Below are positions 1-8,649 of a DNA stretch of 64,000 bases, piece by piece (the first letter of the stretch is position 1; each line of letters begins with the position of its first letter). The DNA is taken from the NCBI RefSeq assembly GCF_036924645.1, contig NZ_JAZHRX010000001.1, positions 6,599,501 to 6,663,500 of the forward strand, read 5' to 3'. The translations under genes and the position numbers were made by a program. The notes beneath the pieces were generated by a model. That model searched no databases. It saw only the letters and a list, made by a program, of their open reading frames with translations, and was not told the DNA's origin. The DNA comes from Bradyrhizobium sp. AZCC 2176. GTDB lineage: Bacteria > Pseudomonadota > Alphaproteobacteria > Rhizobiales > Xanthobacteraceae.

Positions 1-770
1 CCGATATTCCGACCATCGTCATGGCCTATGTGGCGGTCGATGAATCCTACGGGCTCAAGCGGCTGAGTGCCGCGATCGACGCACTTGACACCCGCATCGA
101 CGGGCAATTGCAACTTGGCCTCTACGCGGCGCTTCAGGATCTCCTGCTCTCCCGCATGGTCTGGTATGTGCGCAATGTTGACTTCAATGCCGGTCTGGAT
201 GCTGTGATCGCGCGCTTCGCCCCCGGAATCCGTCAGATCGCCGCTGGGCTCGACCAGGCCCTGCCGGGGGACTTGCAGGCTGGCCGCACCAAGCGGCGGC
301 AGAGCCTGATCGATGCTGGCGTACCGGCAGAGCTTGCTGCCGAGCTTGCTGATCTCGATGCATTGATGTCGGCACCGGACATCGTGATCGTCGCCGAGCG
401 CACCAACCGCGCCATCGGTGACGCCGCCACGACCTTCTTCGCCGCCGAGGCCGATTTCAGCCTCGATCGCATCATCGCCGCCGCGCGCAGTGTGCCGGCA
501 ACCGATAATTTCGAACGTCTCGCCATCGATCGCGCCGTCGACCAGATCGCGGCCGCAGAAAGAGGGCTGGTCGCCAACATGCTGGCAAACGGCGAGTCCG
601 GACGGGTGGCCGCCGGCAACTGGCTGGCGGCTCATCCGGAGGCGATCCGCATCCGCCGCTCGGTCGAGGAGATCGCGGCCAGCGGCCTGACGCTCGCCAA
701 GCTGACGGTGGCGGCCAATTTGCTGGGGGACTTGGCTAACGGACACGCACGGCAGAGAGCGCCCCAATGA
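1..770 (+). CDS. NAD-specific glutamate dehydrogenase, C-terminal end (partial)
   Basis: The reading frame is open from the left edge, so this is the 3' end of a longer gene. The protein ends with an alpha-helical segment (motifs such as VPATDNFERLAID and LTLAKLTVAANLLGDL) that I recognise as the C-terminus of the very large (about 1,600 residue) bacterial NAD-dependent glutamate dehydrogenase, which oxidatively deaminates glutamate to 2-oxoglutarate in the cytoplasm. The catalytic domain lies outside the window and cannot be checked. The stop overlaps the start of the next gene by 4 bases (ATGA), suggesting translational coupling. The family call comes from remembered C-terminal sequence, not from an active-site motif. 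Confidence 0.8.
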   Translation, partial: DIPTIVMAYVAVDESYGLKRLSAAIDALDTRIDGQLQLGLYAALQDLLLSRMVWYVRNVDFNAGLDAVIARFAPGIRQIAAGLDQALPGDLQAGRTKRRQSLIDAGVPAELAAELADLDALMSAPDIVIVAERTNRAIGDAATTFFAAEADFSLDRIIAAARSVPATDNFERLAIDRAVDQIAAAERGLVANMLANGESGRVAAGNWLAAHPEAIRIRRSVEEIAASGLTLAKLTVAANLLGDLANGHARQRAPQ

Positions 771-1102
771 TCCGCGCTACCTGCCACACCGCGGATAATG
801 TCCTGTGTCTCGAGTTCGATGCCACGCCATGGTTCAGCGAGGCTAATGCTCCGAGCATTATCGATCTGGCCCAGAAGGGGTGGACCAGCGCGGCAATTGC
901 GGAAGCTCTCGAACGCCGACCGGGATACGCACACTTGCATGACCTCGTTGAGTATGCGGCGAAGCGACTGCAAGCAGAATCTCTGGAGGACCCGACCTGG
1001 AGTACTTTCGAATGTATCGTTGACGGCTCAGAGGCTGTGGCCTGGCTTGAGAAGAATCGGCCGGATGTCGTAGCAGGAATCCCGAGCTGGAGCCCGCCGT
1101 GA
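767..1102 (+). CDS. Hypothetical protein, coupled to glutamate dehydrogenase
   Basis: This 111-residue acidic protein starts inside the ATGA overlap with the dehydrogenase stop, so it is probably co-translated with it. It has no signal peptide, membrane segment or motif I recognise. It is Trp-rich for its length, with residues near 22, 40, 88, 94 and 108, and a central helical stretch around residues 50-75. The overlap and codon use like that of its neighbour support a real gene. Function is unknown; a role in glutamate metabolism would be guesswork from position only. Confidence 0.55.
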   Translation: MIRATCHTADNVLCLEFDATPWFSEANAPSIIDLAQKGWTSAAIAEALERRPGYAHLHDLVEYAAKRLQAESLEDPTWSTFECIVDGSEAVAWLEKNRPDVVAGIPSWSPP

Positions 1103-1438
1103 AGAAGCCCGCTTTCGCCGGAGCGCCGAGAATCTGACAGGGCAGGCCGCGTCTCCTGCCAAGGCGGAAAGCAACGGCAAGCGATACTTGGCGATCGTTA
1201 CCGTACCATGTCGTCCATAACGAATGGCGCGCCATTCAGAATAAAATACGAACTTTTATGTCATTGAAATTTGCTACGAATTCTTATGGAAATCAACCGT
1301 CTCGGACAGCGTCCAATACATAGTGTCCGGACTTCCGCGCGCGGAATCATGTAGAAGCCATTCGACAGATCAAACAGCCAACTAAACTCCTGACAACACT
1401 CGACGAGGCCACAGGTCGATCGAGAGGCCGGTGCCGCA
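1103..1438. other. Intergenic stretch with a 16-bp perfect palindrome
   Basis: I see no gene here. The stretch separates the converging glutamate dehydrogenase operon and the autotransporter gene. The only clear structure is a 16-bp perfect palindrome at 1222-1237 (GAATGGCG then CGCCATTC), followed by an A/T-rich run. It could form a 6-bp hairpin with a CGCG loop and help end transcription from either side, or be a protein site. There is no T-run of the classic terminator type. Confidence 0.4.
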
Positions 1439-3931
1439 TCAGAACCGCACCGTCACACGTCCCCTGACGGCATGATCCTGGACCGTATCGGCTAGCTGGC
1501 CGACATAGGAGAGGCCGACCGTGGTGTTGCGGGCGATGGCGGCATCGAACCCGGCGTCGATCAGCGCCGCGTCGCGAGCGAGCGGCACGCCGGCGACGGT
1601 GAAGCCGGCGCCGGTGGCGAGGAACGCGAGAGCGGTCTGCGGCGTCACGTCGCCGAGCGCGTGCTGCCAGGCCAGCGTCAGATGCGGCATCACGGTGCTG
1701 CCGGCGATCGCCATTGTCGTCGCGGTGCGCATGCCAAGGCTGGTGTAGCCGACCTGATAATGCGTGCTGCGGGCGGTGAGCGCCGCGGCGCCGCCGAGCT
1801 CGTTGAATCCGCCGGTCTCGACCCGGACGTAGGCGAGACCCGCAAAAGGCTCGACCGCAAATTGCCGGAAGCTCATGCCGTAGCCGACCTCGCCGAACGC
1901 CTGCACGGTGTTGCCGTGATAGCTGTTCTGAAGCATGTCGAAAAAGCCGGGGAACGCGGCGGTGCGGTTGACGCCGATCTCGTGCCAGGCCGCGGCCGCG
2001 CCGGAGCGCAGGTTGAACGCCCCAAACGCATGGCCGAGATAGCCGGCAAGGTGCGCGCTGTCGATATTCGCCGCGCTTGCGCGCGCATCGACATTGACAC
2101 GCGAAGAGGTATAGCCGGCCGCAAGCCCGGCGCGCGTGCCGTCCAACCAGCGCCGGTCGGCACCGGCGATGAAGGCGCCAAGCGAGCGCTTGGTCTCGGC
2201 GGCGTTTCCGTCGGAGTTGAACTGGCCCCACGCACCAACGCCCTGTGCCCAGAATGTCCAGTCCGGGGTGGCCGCGCGAGCGGGTGGCGGCGCCTTGGCC
2301 GGTAAATCCGCCGCATGGGCGTTCAGCCATTGCGGCGCATAGGCAGGCGCCGTTACGACCGCCTGGTCGACACTCGCCAGCAGCGGCCCACCCAGAGCGA
2401 GCGAGCCCATCGCGCTGCCGTCGCCGAGATAGGCCGCCTGCCGCAGCCGTCCAAGCACCGCAGAGCGCATCACGCCGCTGTCGTTTGCCAGCGTAGTCAG
2501 AGTGCTGGCGTGGACCTCGCCGGACAGCGCATCGAGCGCTGCCGGAAACTGACCCGGCGTCAAGCCGCCGAAGCCCGGGAATACGCCGTTGCCGGCGTTG
2601 AACGCGGCGTCGAGCGCAGATGCAACAGCCCGCTCGTTGGGCGTCAGGCCCGTCACCGAACCGAGGTTCGAAACCAGCGTCAGCAAAGCTTCGTTCGGTG
2701 CGTAGGCGAGGCTGGCGGTCAGGAATGCCGGCAGGTTGGTGGTGGTGAGCGCGTCGAAAGTTCCGACACGTGTCCCGGACGAGAGAATGGTGTAGGTGGT
2801 GGCATTGTACGAACCTGGCTGGAACACCGCGTTGACGGTGCCGCCGAGCGTCGCGGTGCCGGTGACGGTGGCGCTCGAGGCGGTCGCGGGATTGACTTGC
2901 ACAAGGTAGACCGCACCCGATTGGAACGCGAGGTCGCCGGCGACCGTCGTCGACGTGCCGGGTGTGCCCGACCCGGGCGCGAAAATGCCGCCGCTGTTGA
3001 TCTGGGTGTTGCCGGCGGTGCCGGTGCCGGAAAGCATCGCGCCCGCATTCACACTCGTCAGGCTCGACGCCGCGATCGAGCCGTTCACCACCAGCGTGCC
3101 GGCATCCACGGTGGTCGCTCCCGTATAGGCATTGGCGCCCGCAAGCGTCAGTGTGCCGGTGCCGACCTTGACGAGCGAAGCGCCCACTCCACCGAACGAG
3201 CCACCGTCCTGGATCACCCCGCTGACGGTAGTCGACAGATTGTTGCTGCCCGCCGTGAACTGCTTGGAGCCGAGGAAGTAGGTCCCCGCGCCCTCGATCG
3301 AGCCCGCGGTGGTGCCGGCCAAGCCAAGGTCTGAAATATCGAAGGAGCCGCCGGCCTGGGTAATGAAGCGCGCATTGCCGCCGCTGCTATTGCCGGTAAG
3401 CTGGGTCGTTCCGCCATTGGCGGTGATGATGGTGGCGCTGCCGGTCGTGCTGTTGCCGGTGAAATCCAGGACCAAGTTGTTGACGATGGTGGCGCTGCCG
3501 GCTGTGCTGGAACCGGCGAAAGTCACGAGGAAGTTGTTGGTGATCGCCGCGCTGCCGCCGTTGATAACGATGCCGGCGCCGTTGAAATTAAGGATCTGAT
3601 TGTTGGTGAAAGTGTAGGCCGCGGCGCCGGGGTTGAATGTCCAACCGCCGACCGTGGTGGCGGCCGAAAACGACAGCCCCGTGGTGCTCGACGTGCCGAA
3701 CAAGGCGGTGCCGGTCGGCACCGTGGCTGGATTCCAGTTGGCGCCGGTGTTGAAGTCGCCCGAACCGGGATTGGCGAGCCAGGTCGCATCCTGCGCGGCG
3801 GCCGGCAGCGTTGCCGCGGCTAGTGCAGTGCTGGCAACGAGCCGGGCCAGCAGCTTTTGTGTGAGCGTGTGCGCGCTTTTCCGATGATGGCAGGTGACCA
3901 CTGTCAGTGCGTGTGCGCGCAGAATACCCAT
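1439..3931 (-). CDS. Autotransporter with passenger repeats and outer-membrane beta-barrel
   Basis: The 830-residue protein is a type V secreted autotransporter. Residues 1-46 form an extended signal peptide ending AAATLPAAAQ. Residues about 47-410 are a Gly/Thr/Asn-rich beta-helix passenger with a typical autotransporter-associated repeat (GTLTLAGANAYTGATTV near 255). About 430-550 is a linker, and about 560-830 is a beta-barrel domain ending in the terminal Phe (GRVTVRF) used by the outer-membrane insertion machinery. The start is supported by GGGAGG six bases upstream. No protease or lipase catalytic motif is visible in the passenger, so adhesion or surface display is the likely role. It is the last gene of the minus-strand sulfatase locus, 224 bases after the formylglycine-generating enzyme gene, so it may have its own promoter. 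Confidence 0.85.
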   Translation of the reverse strand: MGILRAHALTVVTCHHRKSAHTLTQKLLARLVASTALAAATLPAAAQDATWLANPGSGDFNTGANWNPATVPTGTALFGTSSTTGLSFSAATTVGGWTFNPGAAAYTFTNNQILNFNGAGIVINGGSAAITNNFLVTFAGSSTAGSATIVNNLVLDFTGNSTTGSATIITANGGTTQLTGNSSGGNARFITQAGGSFDISDLGLAGTTAGSIEGAGTYFLGSKQFTAGSNNLSTTVSGVIQDGGSFGGVGASLVKVGTGTLTLAGANAYTGATTVDAGTLVVNGSIAASSLTSVNAGAMLSGTGTAGNTQINSGGIFAPGSGTPGTSTTVAGDLAFQSGAVYLVQVNPATASSATVTGTATLGGTVNAVFQPGSYNATTYTILSSGTRVGTFDALTTTNLPAFLTASLAYAPNEALLTLVSNLGSVTGLTPNERAVASALDAAFNAGNGVFPGFGGLTPGQFPAALDALSGEVHASTLTTLANDSGVMRSAVLGRLRQAAYLGDGSAMGSLALGGPLLASVDQAVVTAPAYAPQWLNAHAADLPAKAPPPARAATPDWTFWAQGVGAWGQFNSDGNAAETKRSLGAFIAGADRRWLDGTRAGLAAGYTSSRVNVDARASAANIDSAHLAGYLGHAFGAFNLRSGAAAAWHEIGVNRTAAFPGFFDMLQNSYHGNTVQAFGEVGYGMSFRQFAVEPFAGLAYVRVETGGFNELGGAAALTARSTHYQVGYTSLGMRTATTMAIAGSTVMPHLTLAWQHALGDVTPQTALAFLATGAGFTVAGVPLARDAALIDAGFDAAIARNTTVGLSYVGQLADTVQDHAVRGRVTVRF

Positions 3932-4155
3932 CTGCCACCTCCCATTTCAGATGATGGCGACGTTCTATGTTTGTCAGATTCTCCCTGTTGTTGAGTTCCG
4001 TCAATTCCCGAAACCACAGCATGAACATTTTGCGGGTGTACTGATGCAGTCATGCAACCAAATGGAACTTTCGTTTCATTGTAGATCACGCGCTTAGGTT
4101 GATCGGGTCGCGCATAGTGGCACCTCGATCAGCACAGCGACAACGGAGACGACGA

Positions 4156-5133
4156 TTAAGCTCTCGGCTGAGGTTCCGGTTTCCGCACCACGCATCTAAA
4201 GCCGACATGGCTGGTCGAGGTGTCGACCGCTTCGGCATGGCGCGCGGCGGGGCGATAGCGCTGGCAGTAATTTGGCGCACAGAGATGGGAGCCGCCCTTC
4301 AGGACTTTTCGTGGAATTTTGATCTGAGGCTGGCAAGGATCGTAGCTCTGCTCCTCACGCCCACCGCGCGGATTTTCGGGAATGCAGCAGGCCTTCGGCG
4401 CATCGGCCTCGTGCTTTGCTGAGAACCAGTCCGAGGTCCATTCCCAGACATTGCCGATCATGTCGTAGATGCCGTAGCCGTTCGGCGGAAACGCCTTGAC
4501 CGGCGAGGTTCGCGCGAAGCCGTCGCGGTTCAGGTTCTCGCGCGGAAAATCGCCTTGCCAGGTATTTGCGCGATGCTCGCCATCAGGCGTGAACTCGTCG
4601 CCCCAGGCATATTCGGCGCCGTCGAGCCCTCCCCGCGCCGCGAATTCCCACTCCGCTTCGGTCGGCAGGTCCTTGCCGGCCCAGCGTGCATAGGCGAGCG
4701 CGTCGGAGTAGGCGACATGCACCACCGGGTGGTGGTCAAGATTGTTGATGTTGCTCTTTGGACCATAAGGACGCCGCCAGTTCGCGCCTCTCAGGAATTG
4801 CCACCATTGGCTCCAGTCGTTCAGTTTCACCGGATGCGATGGCGGCATGAACACCAGCGAGCCCGCATACAGCATGTGCGGCAACGCACCGGGATAATCC
4901 TCGGCCCTGGGCGGGATTTCCGCGAGGGTCACGTGGCCCGTCGCCTTCACGAAGTCCTTGAACTGCCGGTTGGTGACGGGCGTCGCGTCGATCCAGAAGC
5001 TATCGACCGTCACGCGGTGCACCGGCCTCTCTTCCGGATAATGCTGGTCCGAACCCATGCGGAACGTGCCGCCGGCAATGACGATCATGCCGTCTCTTGA
5101 GGTGTCCAACGCGGATTCAAGCTGCCTGGTCAT
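4156..5133 (-). CDS. Formylglycine-generating enzyme (sulfatase-activating)
   Basis: This 325-residue protein has the FGE-sulfatase fold signature: GGTFRMGSD near 21-29, PTEAEWEFAARGG near 157-169, GNVWEWTSD near 227-235 and the C-terminal GFRCV. It carries both catalytic cysteines of the aerobic copper-dependent enzyme, C285 and C290, in GGSHLCAPNYCQRYRPAAR, which closely resembles the human SUMF1 site. The enzyme oxidises the Cys of the sulfatase CxPxR motif to formylglycine. Two sulfatase genes lie upstream on the same strand (6963-8591, 10377-12779), which are its obvious targets. No signal peptide is seen, so it probably acts in the cytoplasm before Tat export. A GGAGG sits about 14 bases before the chosen ATG, a longer gap than usual, so the start is less certain than the family. 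Confidence 0.93.
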   Translation of the reverse strand: MTRQLESALDTSRDGMIVIAGGTFRMGSDQHYPEERPVHRVTVDSFWIDATPVTNRQFKDFVKATGHVTLAEIPPRAEDYPGALPHMLYAGSLVFMPPSHPVKLNDWSQWWQFLRGANWRRPYGPKSNINNLDHHPVVHVAYSDALAYARWAGKDLPTEAEWEFAARGGLDGAEYAWGDEFTPDGEHRANTWQGDFPRENLNRDGFARTSPVKAFPPNGYGIYDMIGNVWEWTSDWFSAKHEADAPKACCIPENPRGGREEQSYDPCQPQIKIPRKVLKGGSHLCAPNYCQRYRPAARHAEAVDTSTSHVGFRCVVRKPEPQPRA

Positions 5134-5195
5134 GCCGGTGAAATTGCCTCCGTTGTCCGACGCTTGGGGCGCCCGCCAGTGACACGAGCATCAGC

Positions 5196-6179
5196 TCATT
5201 TTGCGGGCGCGTTCGCCTTTGCGACATACAGCGGGACGGCAAGCGTCAAAAAGCCGCCCGCGCCCTCCAACCGGTTCTCGACATGCACTTCCTTGTAGAC
5301 CTTGAGCCGCACCGACCAAGGTAGCTGCCCTACGTCAAAATTGAAGCCCATGGTGCCACCAAGCGCGACGACGTTGCCCTTGAACGGCCCGAGCGTCGCG
5401 CCTAGCCCGCTGTCGCCGGTGATCTGCTGGTAATAATAGCCAATCAAGCCCATCGAAAATTGCTTGCTGAAATGCTGCTCGGCTGCCCATTCCAGATGGA
5501 ACTCGTTGCCAGTGCGATATTGTGTGAAATCGTTGGTGCCATTGAAGGTCACGCCCGCTGCCAACGACAGGTCGAGGCCGATCTTGGGATCGAGCCAGGT
5601 GAAGGCGCCGTAGACGTCGCTGCCCCAGCGGTGGAATGCGATGTTGGCGAGAGCGCCTTCCCTGTAGTCGCCGATCGGCGTGTTGACCATCACGCCCGTC
5701 TGCCAATGGAAATTGCCGTGATGCCAGCCGACCATGGCCGCAAGAACAGGATCGCCAATGGTAAATACCGAGTCATGCAATCCGGTTGCGATCGTATTAC
5801 CGAGCGGACCGGTCAGCCGCGCGCCGACATCAATCGAAGGCCCCCCAATCGGCTGGGTGACGGAGAACGCGAGATTGCCGCCTAATATCTGCACCGGGGT
5901 CGACCACAGCAACGTCGGCATTTCCACCCAGATGCGGGCGTCGACGCCAGCGACAATCTGTCCGTTGAACGGCAGGCTGCGCGAAGCACTGGCGTTGCCG
6001 TTGTAGTAATAGGCGTCGTTCTGAAAATAGACGCCGGGAGGCGGAATGAATCCGGCCATCGGTCCGCGCGAACCAAGCAGATAGAAGCCGACGCCGTTCT
6101 CGGCGGCGCCGGCCGGAGCAACGCCCGCAGCCACCAGCGACATTGTGAGCGCGATAGCTGTCCATCTGATCTTTGTCAT
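5196..6179 (-). CDS. Outer-membrane MetA-pathway (SphA-like) channel protein
   Basis: The 327-residue protein has a clear signal peptide (residues 1-25, ending AGVAPAGA). The remainder is beta-rich with alternating aromatic residues and short Asp/Gly/Asn turns, as in the outer-membrane family annotated as MetA-pathway of phenol degradation or SphA-like transporter. These proteins are thought to be channels for hydrophobic or aromatic compounds. The start is well supported by GGGGAGG seven bases upstream. It sits between the Asn-Val repeat gene and the formylglycine-generating enzyme gene. Inference: it brings aryl sulfates into the periplasm, or removes products, for the sulfatases of this locus. 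Direct substrate evidence is absent. Confidence 0.75.
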   Translation of the reverse strand: MTKIRWTAIALTMSLVAAGVAPAGAAENGVGFYLLGSRGPMAGFIPPPGVYFQNDAYYYNGNASASRSLPFNGQIVAGVDARIWVEMPTLLWSTPVQILGGNLAFSVTQPIGGPSIDVGARLTGPLGNTIATGLHDSVFTIGDPVLAAMVGWHHGNFHWQTGVMVNTPIGDYREGALANIAFHRWGSDVYGAFTWLDPKIGLDLSLAAGVTFNGTNDFTQYRTGNEFHLEWAAEQHFSKQFSMGLIGYYYQQITGDSGLGATLGPFKGNVVALGGTMGFNFDVGQLPWSVRLKVYKEVHVENRLEGAGGFLTLAVPLYVAKANAPAK

Positions 6180-6298
6180 CTGTATGCCTCCCCAATCTGA
6201 TGCTCGTTGCTATCCCGAGCAAAATGCATTGCCAGAGCGGATATCTTCATCACCCAGCTCCATGGTTACGAAATCGGGCCGGCCGCACCTCGACGGCA

Positions 6299-6817
6299 TC
6301 AATAGGGCGGGGTGCAATAATCCCAGTACCCCTGGACTTGCGAGGAATCGACCCAGAACCAGCACATGTTCGGCGCCGGCGCGACCGGGGTCGTTCCCGC
6401 AACAGTCGCGGCGACAATGGTGCCGAGCGCGATGCCACCGACCACCGTGCCGAAATAAGGTCGCGGGACCCAGGGCCGCACCGGACGCACCACGACACGG
6501 CGGTTGACGTTGACGTTCACGTTGCGGCGCGCCGCACGGTTCACATTGACATTGCGATTGACATTACGGTTCATGTTGACATTGCGGCTGACGTTGCGAT
6601 TAACATTACGATTGACGTTGACGTTTCGGCCACCGCCCCCAACACGTGCACCTCCAACCCGCGCGCCGCCACCACCGCGCGCCCGGGCAGAGAAATCCGT
6701 GGCGTCCGAGATGACCTGCGCCGAGGCCGATACGGCCGTGGCAGGTGACGGCATCGCGTATCCCAGTGCGATGAACGCAGCCGTTATTGCGCCGAATTGT
6801 AGGCTGATCCCAGTCAT
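6299..6817 (-). CDS. Secreted Asn-Val-Asn-Arg repeat protein of unknown function
   Basis: The chosen start at 6817 has AAGGGAG six bases upstream; a longer frame to 6907 lacks such a site. The 172-residue protein begins with a hydrophobic signal-like segment (about 8-33). Next come a Gly/Arg-rich stretch (about 45-65) and roughly 40 residues of NVNR, NVN and NMNR units. It ends with a Pro-rich part, a hydrophobic Gly/Ala/Thr segment and an aromatic tail with two cysteines (MCWFW and WDYC). The repeat is strongly basic, one Arg per three to four residues, so it could bind polyanions, such as sulfated ligands, nucleic acid or envelope polymers. I do not recognise a characterised family. It is codirectional with the sulfatase genes and close to the hlyD remnant. 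Confidence 0.7.
   Translation of the reverse strand: MTGISLQFGAITAAFIALGYAMPSPATAVSASAQVISDATDFSARARGGGGARVGGARVGGGGRNVNVNRNVNRNVSRNVNMNRNVNRNVNVNRAARRNVNVNVNRRVVVRPVRPWVPRPYFGTVVGGIALGTIVAATVAGTTPVAPAPNMCWFWVDSSQVQGYWDYCTPPY
6501..6627 (-). repeat. Short tandem repeat DNA coding Asn-Val-Asn-Arg units
   Basis: On the plus strand this tract is a run of near-repeats of gttgacatt, gttcacatt and gttgacgtt, each coding (on the minus strand) Asn-Val-Asn with Arg between. Unit length is mostly 9 to 12 bases and third positions vary, so the amino-acid pattern is kept while the DNA has diverged. This suggests selection on the protein repeat rather than a very recent slippage expansion. Confidence 0.8.
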
Positions 6818-6876
6818 TGTTTTCTCCCTTGCAGATGTTGACCCCGATATTCCGTCGCTTTTCTCACCGCCCATTG

Positions 6877-6951
6877 CTAGGCACTGAAGAACAGATAATT
6901 GGTCCAAACGCCGGCGTTGCCCTGCGTGCCTGCCGGCAAGCGACGCGCCGC
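6877..6951 (-). pseudogene. Remnant of a hlyD-type gene (3' end only)
   Basis: Read on the minus strand, this tract codes RRLPAGTQGNAGVWTNYLFFSA in two parts: LPAGTQGNA, then WTNYLFFSA and a stop. The same two pieces end the HlyD-like protein at 8650-9789, where about 20 more residues lie between them. At the DNA level the last part matches over 23 bases (ctgaagaacagataattggt followed by cca). The piece has no start and sits directly downstream of the sulfatase gene. It is the scar of a second hlyD copy reduced by deletions, showing that the sulfatase-hlyD region was once duplicated. Confidence 0.85.
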
Positions 6952-6962
6952 GTTCACGTCGA

Positions 6963-8591
6963 CTAGTCGACCGGACCCTGTTCGTTGACGTGGCCGGAGA
7001 GAGCGGCCGCGCCGACGCCGGTGCCCTTCTGCCGCGGCGGAAAGTCCCTGAGGCTTGTGACGTACCGGTTCACATGCGGCGCCAGGATCGGCAGGATCCA
7101 GCTCTTCTCCTTCATCCAGCCGAAATGACCGGGCGCTTCCGGCGTGCGCTCGAACGGGTCGAGCTTGATATCGATGACGAGCCCGCCCGGCACCTTCTCG
7201 GCAGACTTCAGCCATTCGTTCTTGAGCGCGATGTGGACCTTCCACTGATCGACACGCGCCGCGTTTAATTCCGTCTCGCCGTAAAAGAAGAATTCATGAC
7301 GCTTGGTCGGCCCCTTGCCCGTCAGCATGTCAAGCTGGTTGTAGCCGTCGAGGTGCACCTTGAAAGTCTCGGAACCGATCTTCTTGCCCTTCAGAAGCTC
7401 GTCCTTGACATTGTCTGCGCCAGCCGCCGCCATCAGCGTCGGCAGCCAGTCTTCGGACGCCATCAATTCACCTGTCCACTGCCCGGACATGATTTTTCCC
7501 GGCCAGCGCACAAGCATCGGTACCCGGAAGCCGCCGTCCCACGTCGTGCCCTTCTCGCCCCGGAATGCCGCCGTGCCGGCGTTCGGCCAATGCGCGAGAT
7601 TGACCCCGTTGTCGGAGGTGAACAGGATGATGGTGTTGTCTCGAATTCCGAGACGGTCCACTTCGTCGAGGACTTGCCCGACGAGCCAGTCGAGGTGCAG
7701 CAGAGCGTCGGCATAAGCGCTGTGACCGCTCTTTCCTTCCCACTCTTTGCTGACATGAATCTGCTGATGCATCCGCGAAGGATTGAACCACAGGAAGAAC
7801 GGTGTCTTCGCCGACACGTTGGCCTTCACGAATGCGAGCGATCGATCCAGCACGACGTTGTCGAACGTCTTCTGGCGCTCGGCGCCGAGCGGGCCGTCAT
7901 CCGTGATGACCTGCCGGCCGACGCGGCCCCAGCGTGGATCGACGGTCGCGTCGTCCTTGTCGCTGGCCTTTGCGTAAATGACATTGCGAGGCCGGCCAGC
8001 AAAGTTCGGGTCTGTCGGGAATTCCGTTTGTTCGGGCATTTCCATCATATTGAGGTGATAGAGGAAGCCATAGAACTCATCGAAACCGTGCACCGTCGGC
8101 AGGAACTCGTTCCGGTCACCGACGTGGCTTTTGCCGAACTGGGCTGTTGCATAGCCTTCAGTCTTCAGCAGTTGCGCGAGCGTGACGTCTTCTTTCTGCA
8201 GGCCAACCGGTGAACCGGGCTGTCCAACCGACGTCAATCCGGTCCGGATCGGGTATTGGCCGGTGATGAATGCCGCCCGACCGGCCGTGCAGCTTGGTTG
8301 CGCGTAGTAGTCGCTGACCATCAAGCCTTCTCTGGCGATGCGATCGATATTCTTCGTCGTGACCGAGCCAAGCCCGCGATGGTAGGCCGAGATGTCAAAT
8401 GGAGGGGCATCGTCGGCCATAATCACGACGATGTTCGGCTTGGCTTGCTGTGCAACTGCGATCGGGCTGAAAGCAAGCGCGACCGAGAAAATGCCGGCCA
8501 AGGCAGCTCCCCGCATCCAACAAAGGCTTGACCCGGTTCGCTTGAACTCAGCGATTCGTGTCAGAGATTGGTTGACATCGTCGTCCGTCAT
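6963..8591 (-). CDS. Periplasmic arylsulfatase, CTAGR-type active site
   Basis: This 542-residue sulfatase of the alkaline-phosphatase superfamily hydrolyses sulfate esters. The metal-binding start PNIVVIMADD is at 52-61, and the active-site motif C101-T-A-G-R105 follows SYYAQPS-like context (SDYYAQPSCTAGRAAFITG). The Cys is the residue turned into formylglycine, but the usual Pro of CxPxR is replaced by Ala. Other family motifs are FGKSHVGD, LFTSDNGVNLAHWP and FRGEKGTTWDGGFRVPM. A hydrophobic segment at about 25-48 ending AVAQ suggests export. The start at 8591 has GGAGA six bases upstream and is preferred over the earlier ATGs at 8627 and 8603. It lies 58 bases after the hlyD-like gene and shares the locus with the activating enzyme. 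Confidence 0.92.
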   Translation of the reverse strand: MTDDDVNQSLTRIAEFKRTGSSLCWMRGAALAGIFSVALAFSPIAVAQQAKPNIVVIMADDAPPFDISAYHRGLGSVTTKNIDRIAREGLMVSDYYAQPSCTAGRAAFITGQYPIRTGLTSVGQPGSPVGLQKEDVTLAQLLKTEGYATAQFGKSHVGDRNEFLPTVHGFDEFYGFLYHLNMMEMPEQTEFPTDPNFAGRPRNVIYAKASDKDDATVDPRWGRVGRQVITDDGPLGAERQKTFDNVVLDRSLAFVKANVSAKTPFFLWFNPSRMHQQIHVSKEWEGKSGHSAYADALLHLDWLVGQVLDEVDRLGIRDNTIILFTSDNGVNLAHWPNAGTAAFRGEKGTTWDGGFRVPMLVRWPGKIMSGQWTGELMASEDWLPTLMAAAGADNVKDELLKGKKIGSETFKVHLDGYNQLDMLTGKGPTKRHEFFFYGETELNAARVDQWKVHIALKNEWLKSAEKVPGGLVIDIKLDPFERTPEAPGHFGWMKEKSWILPILAPHVNRYVTSLRDFPPRQKGTGVGAAALSGHVNEQGPVD

Positions 8592-8649
8592 CGGTCTCTC
8601 CATTTCAGGTCGTTTGATGCACTGCATTCGTAGGCATCGTTCAAGTTCT

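Noticed and set aside
4156..5133. Ergothioneine or sulfoxide-synthase-type member of the same fold
   Set aside because: Both formylglycine-enzyme cysteines are present in the correct spacing, and two sulfatase genes are linked.
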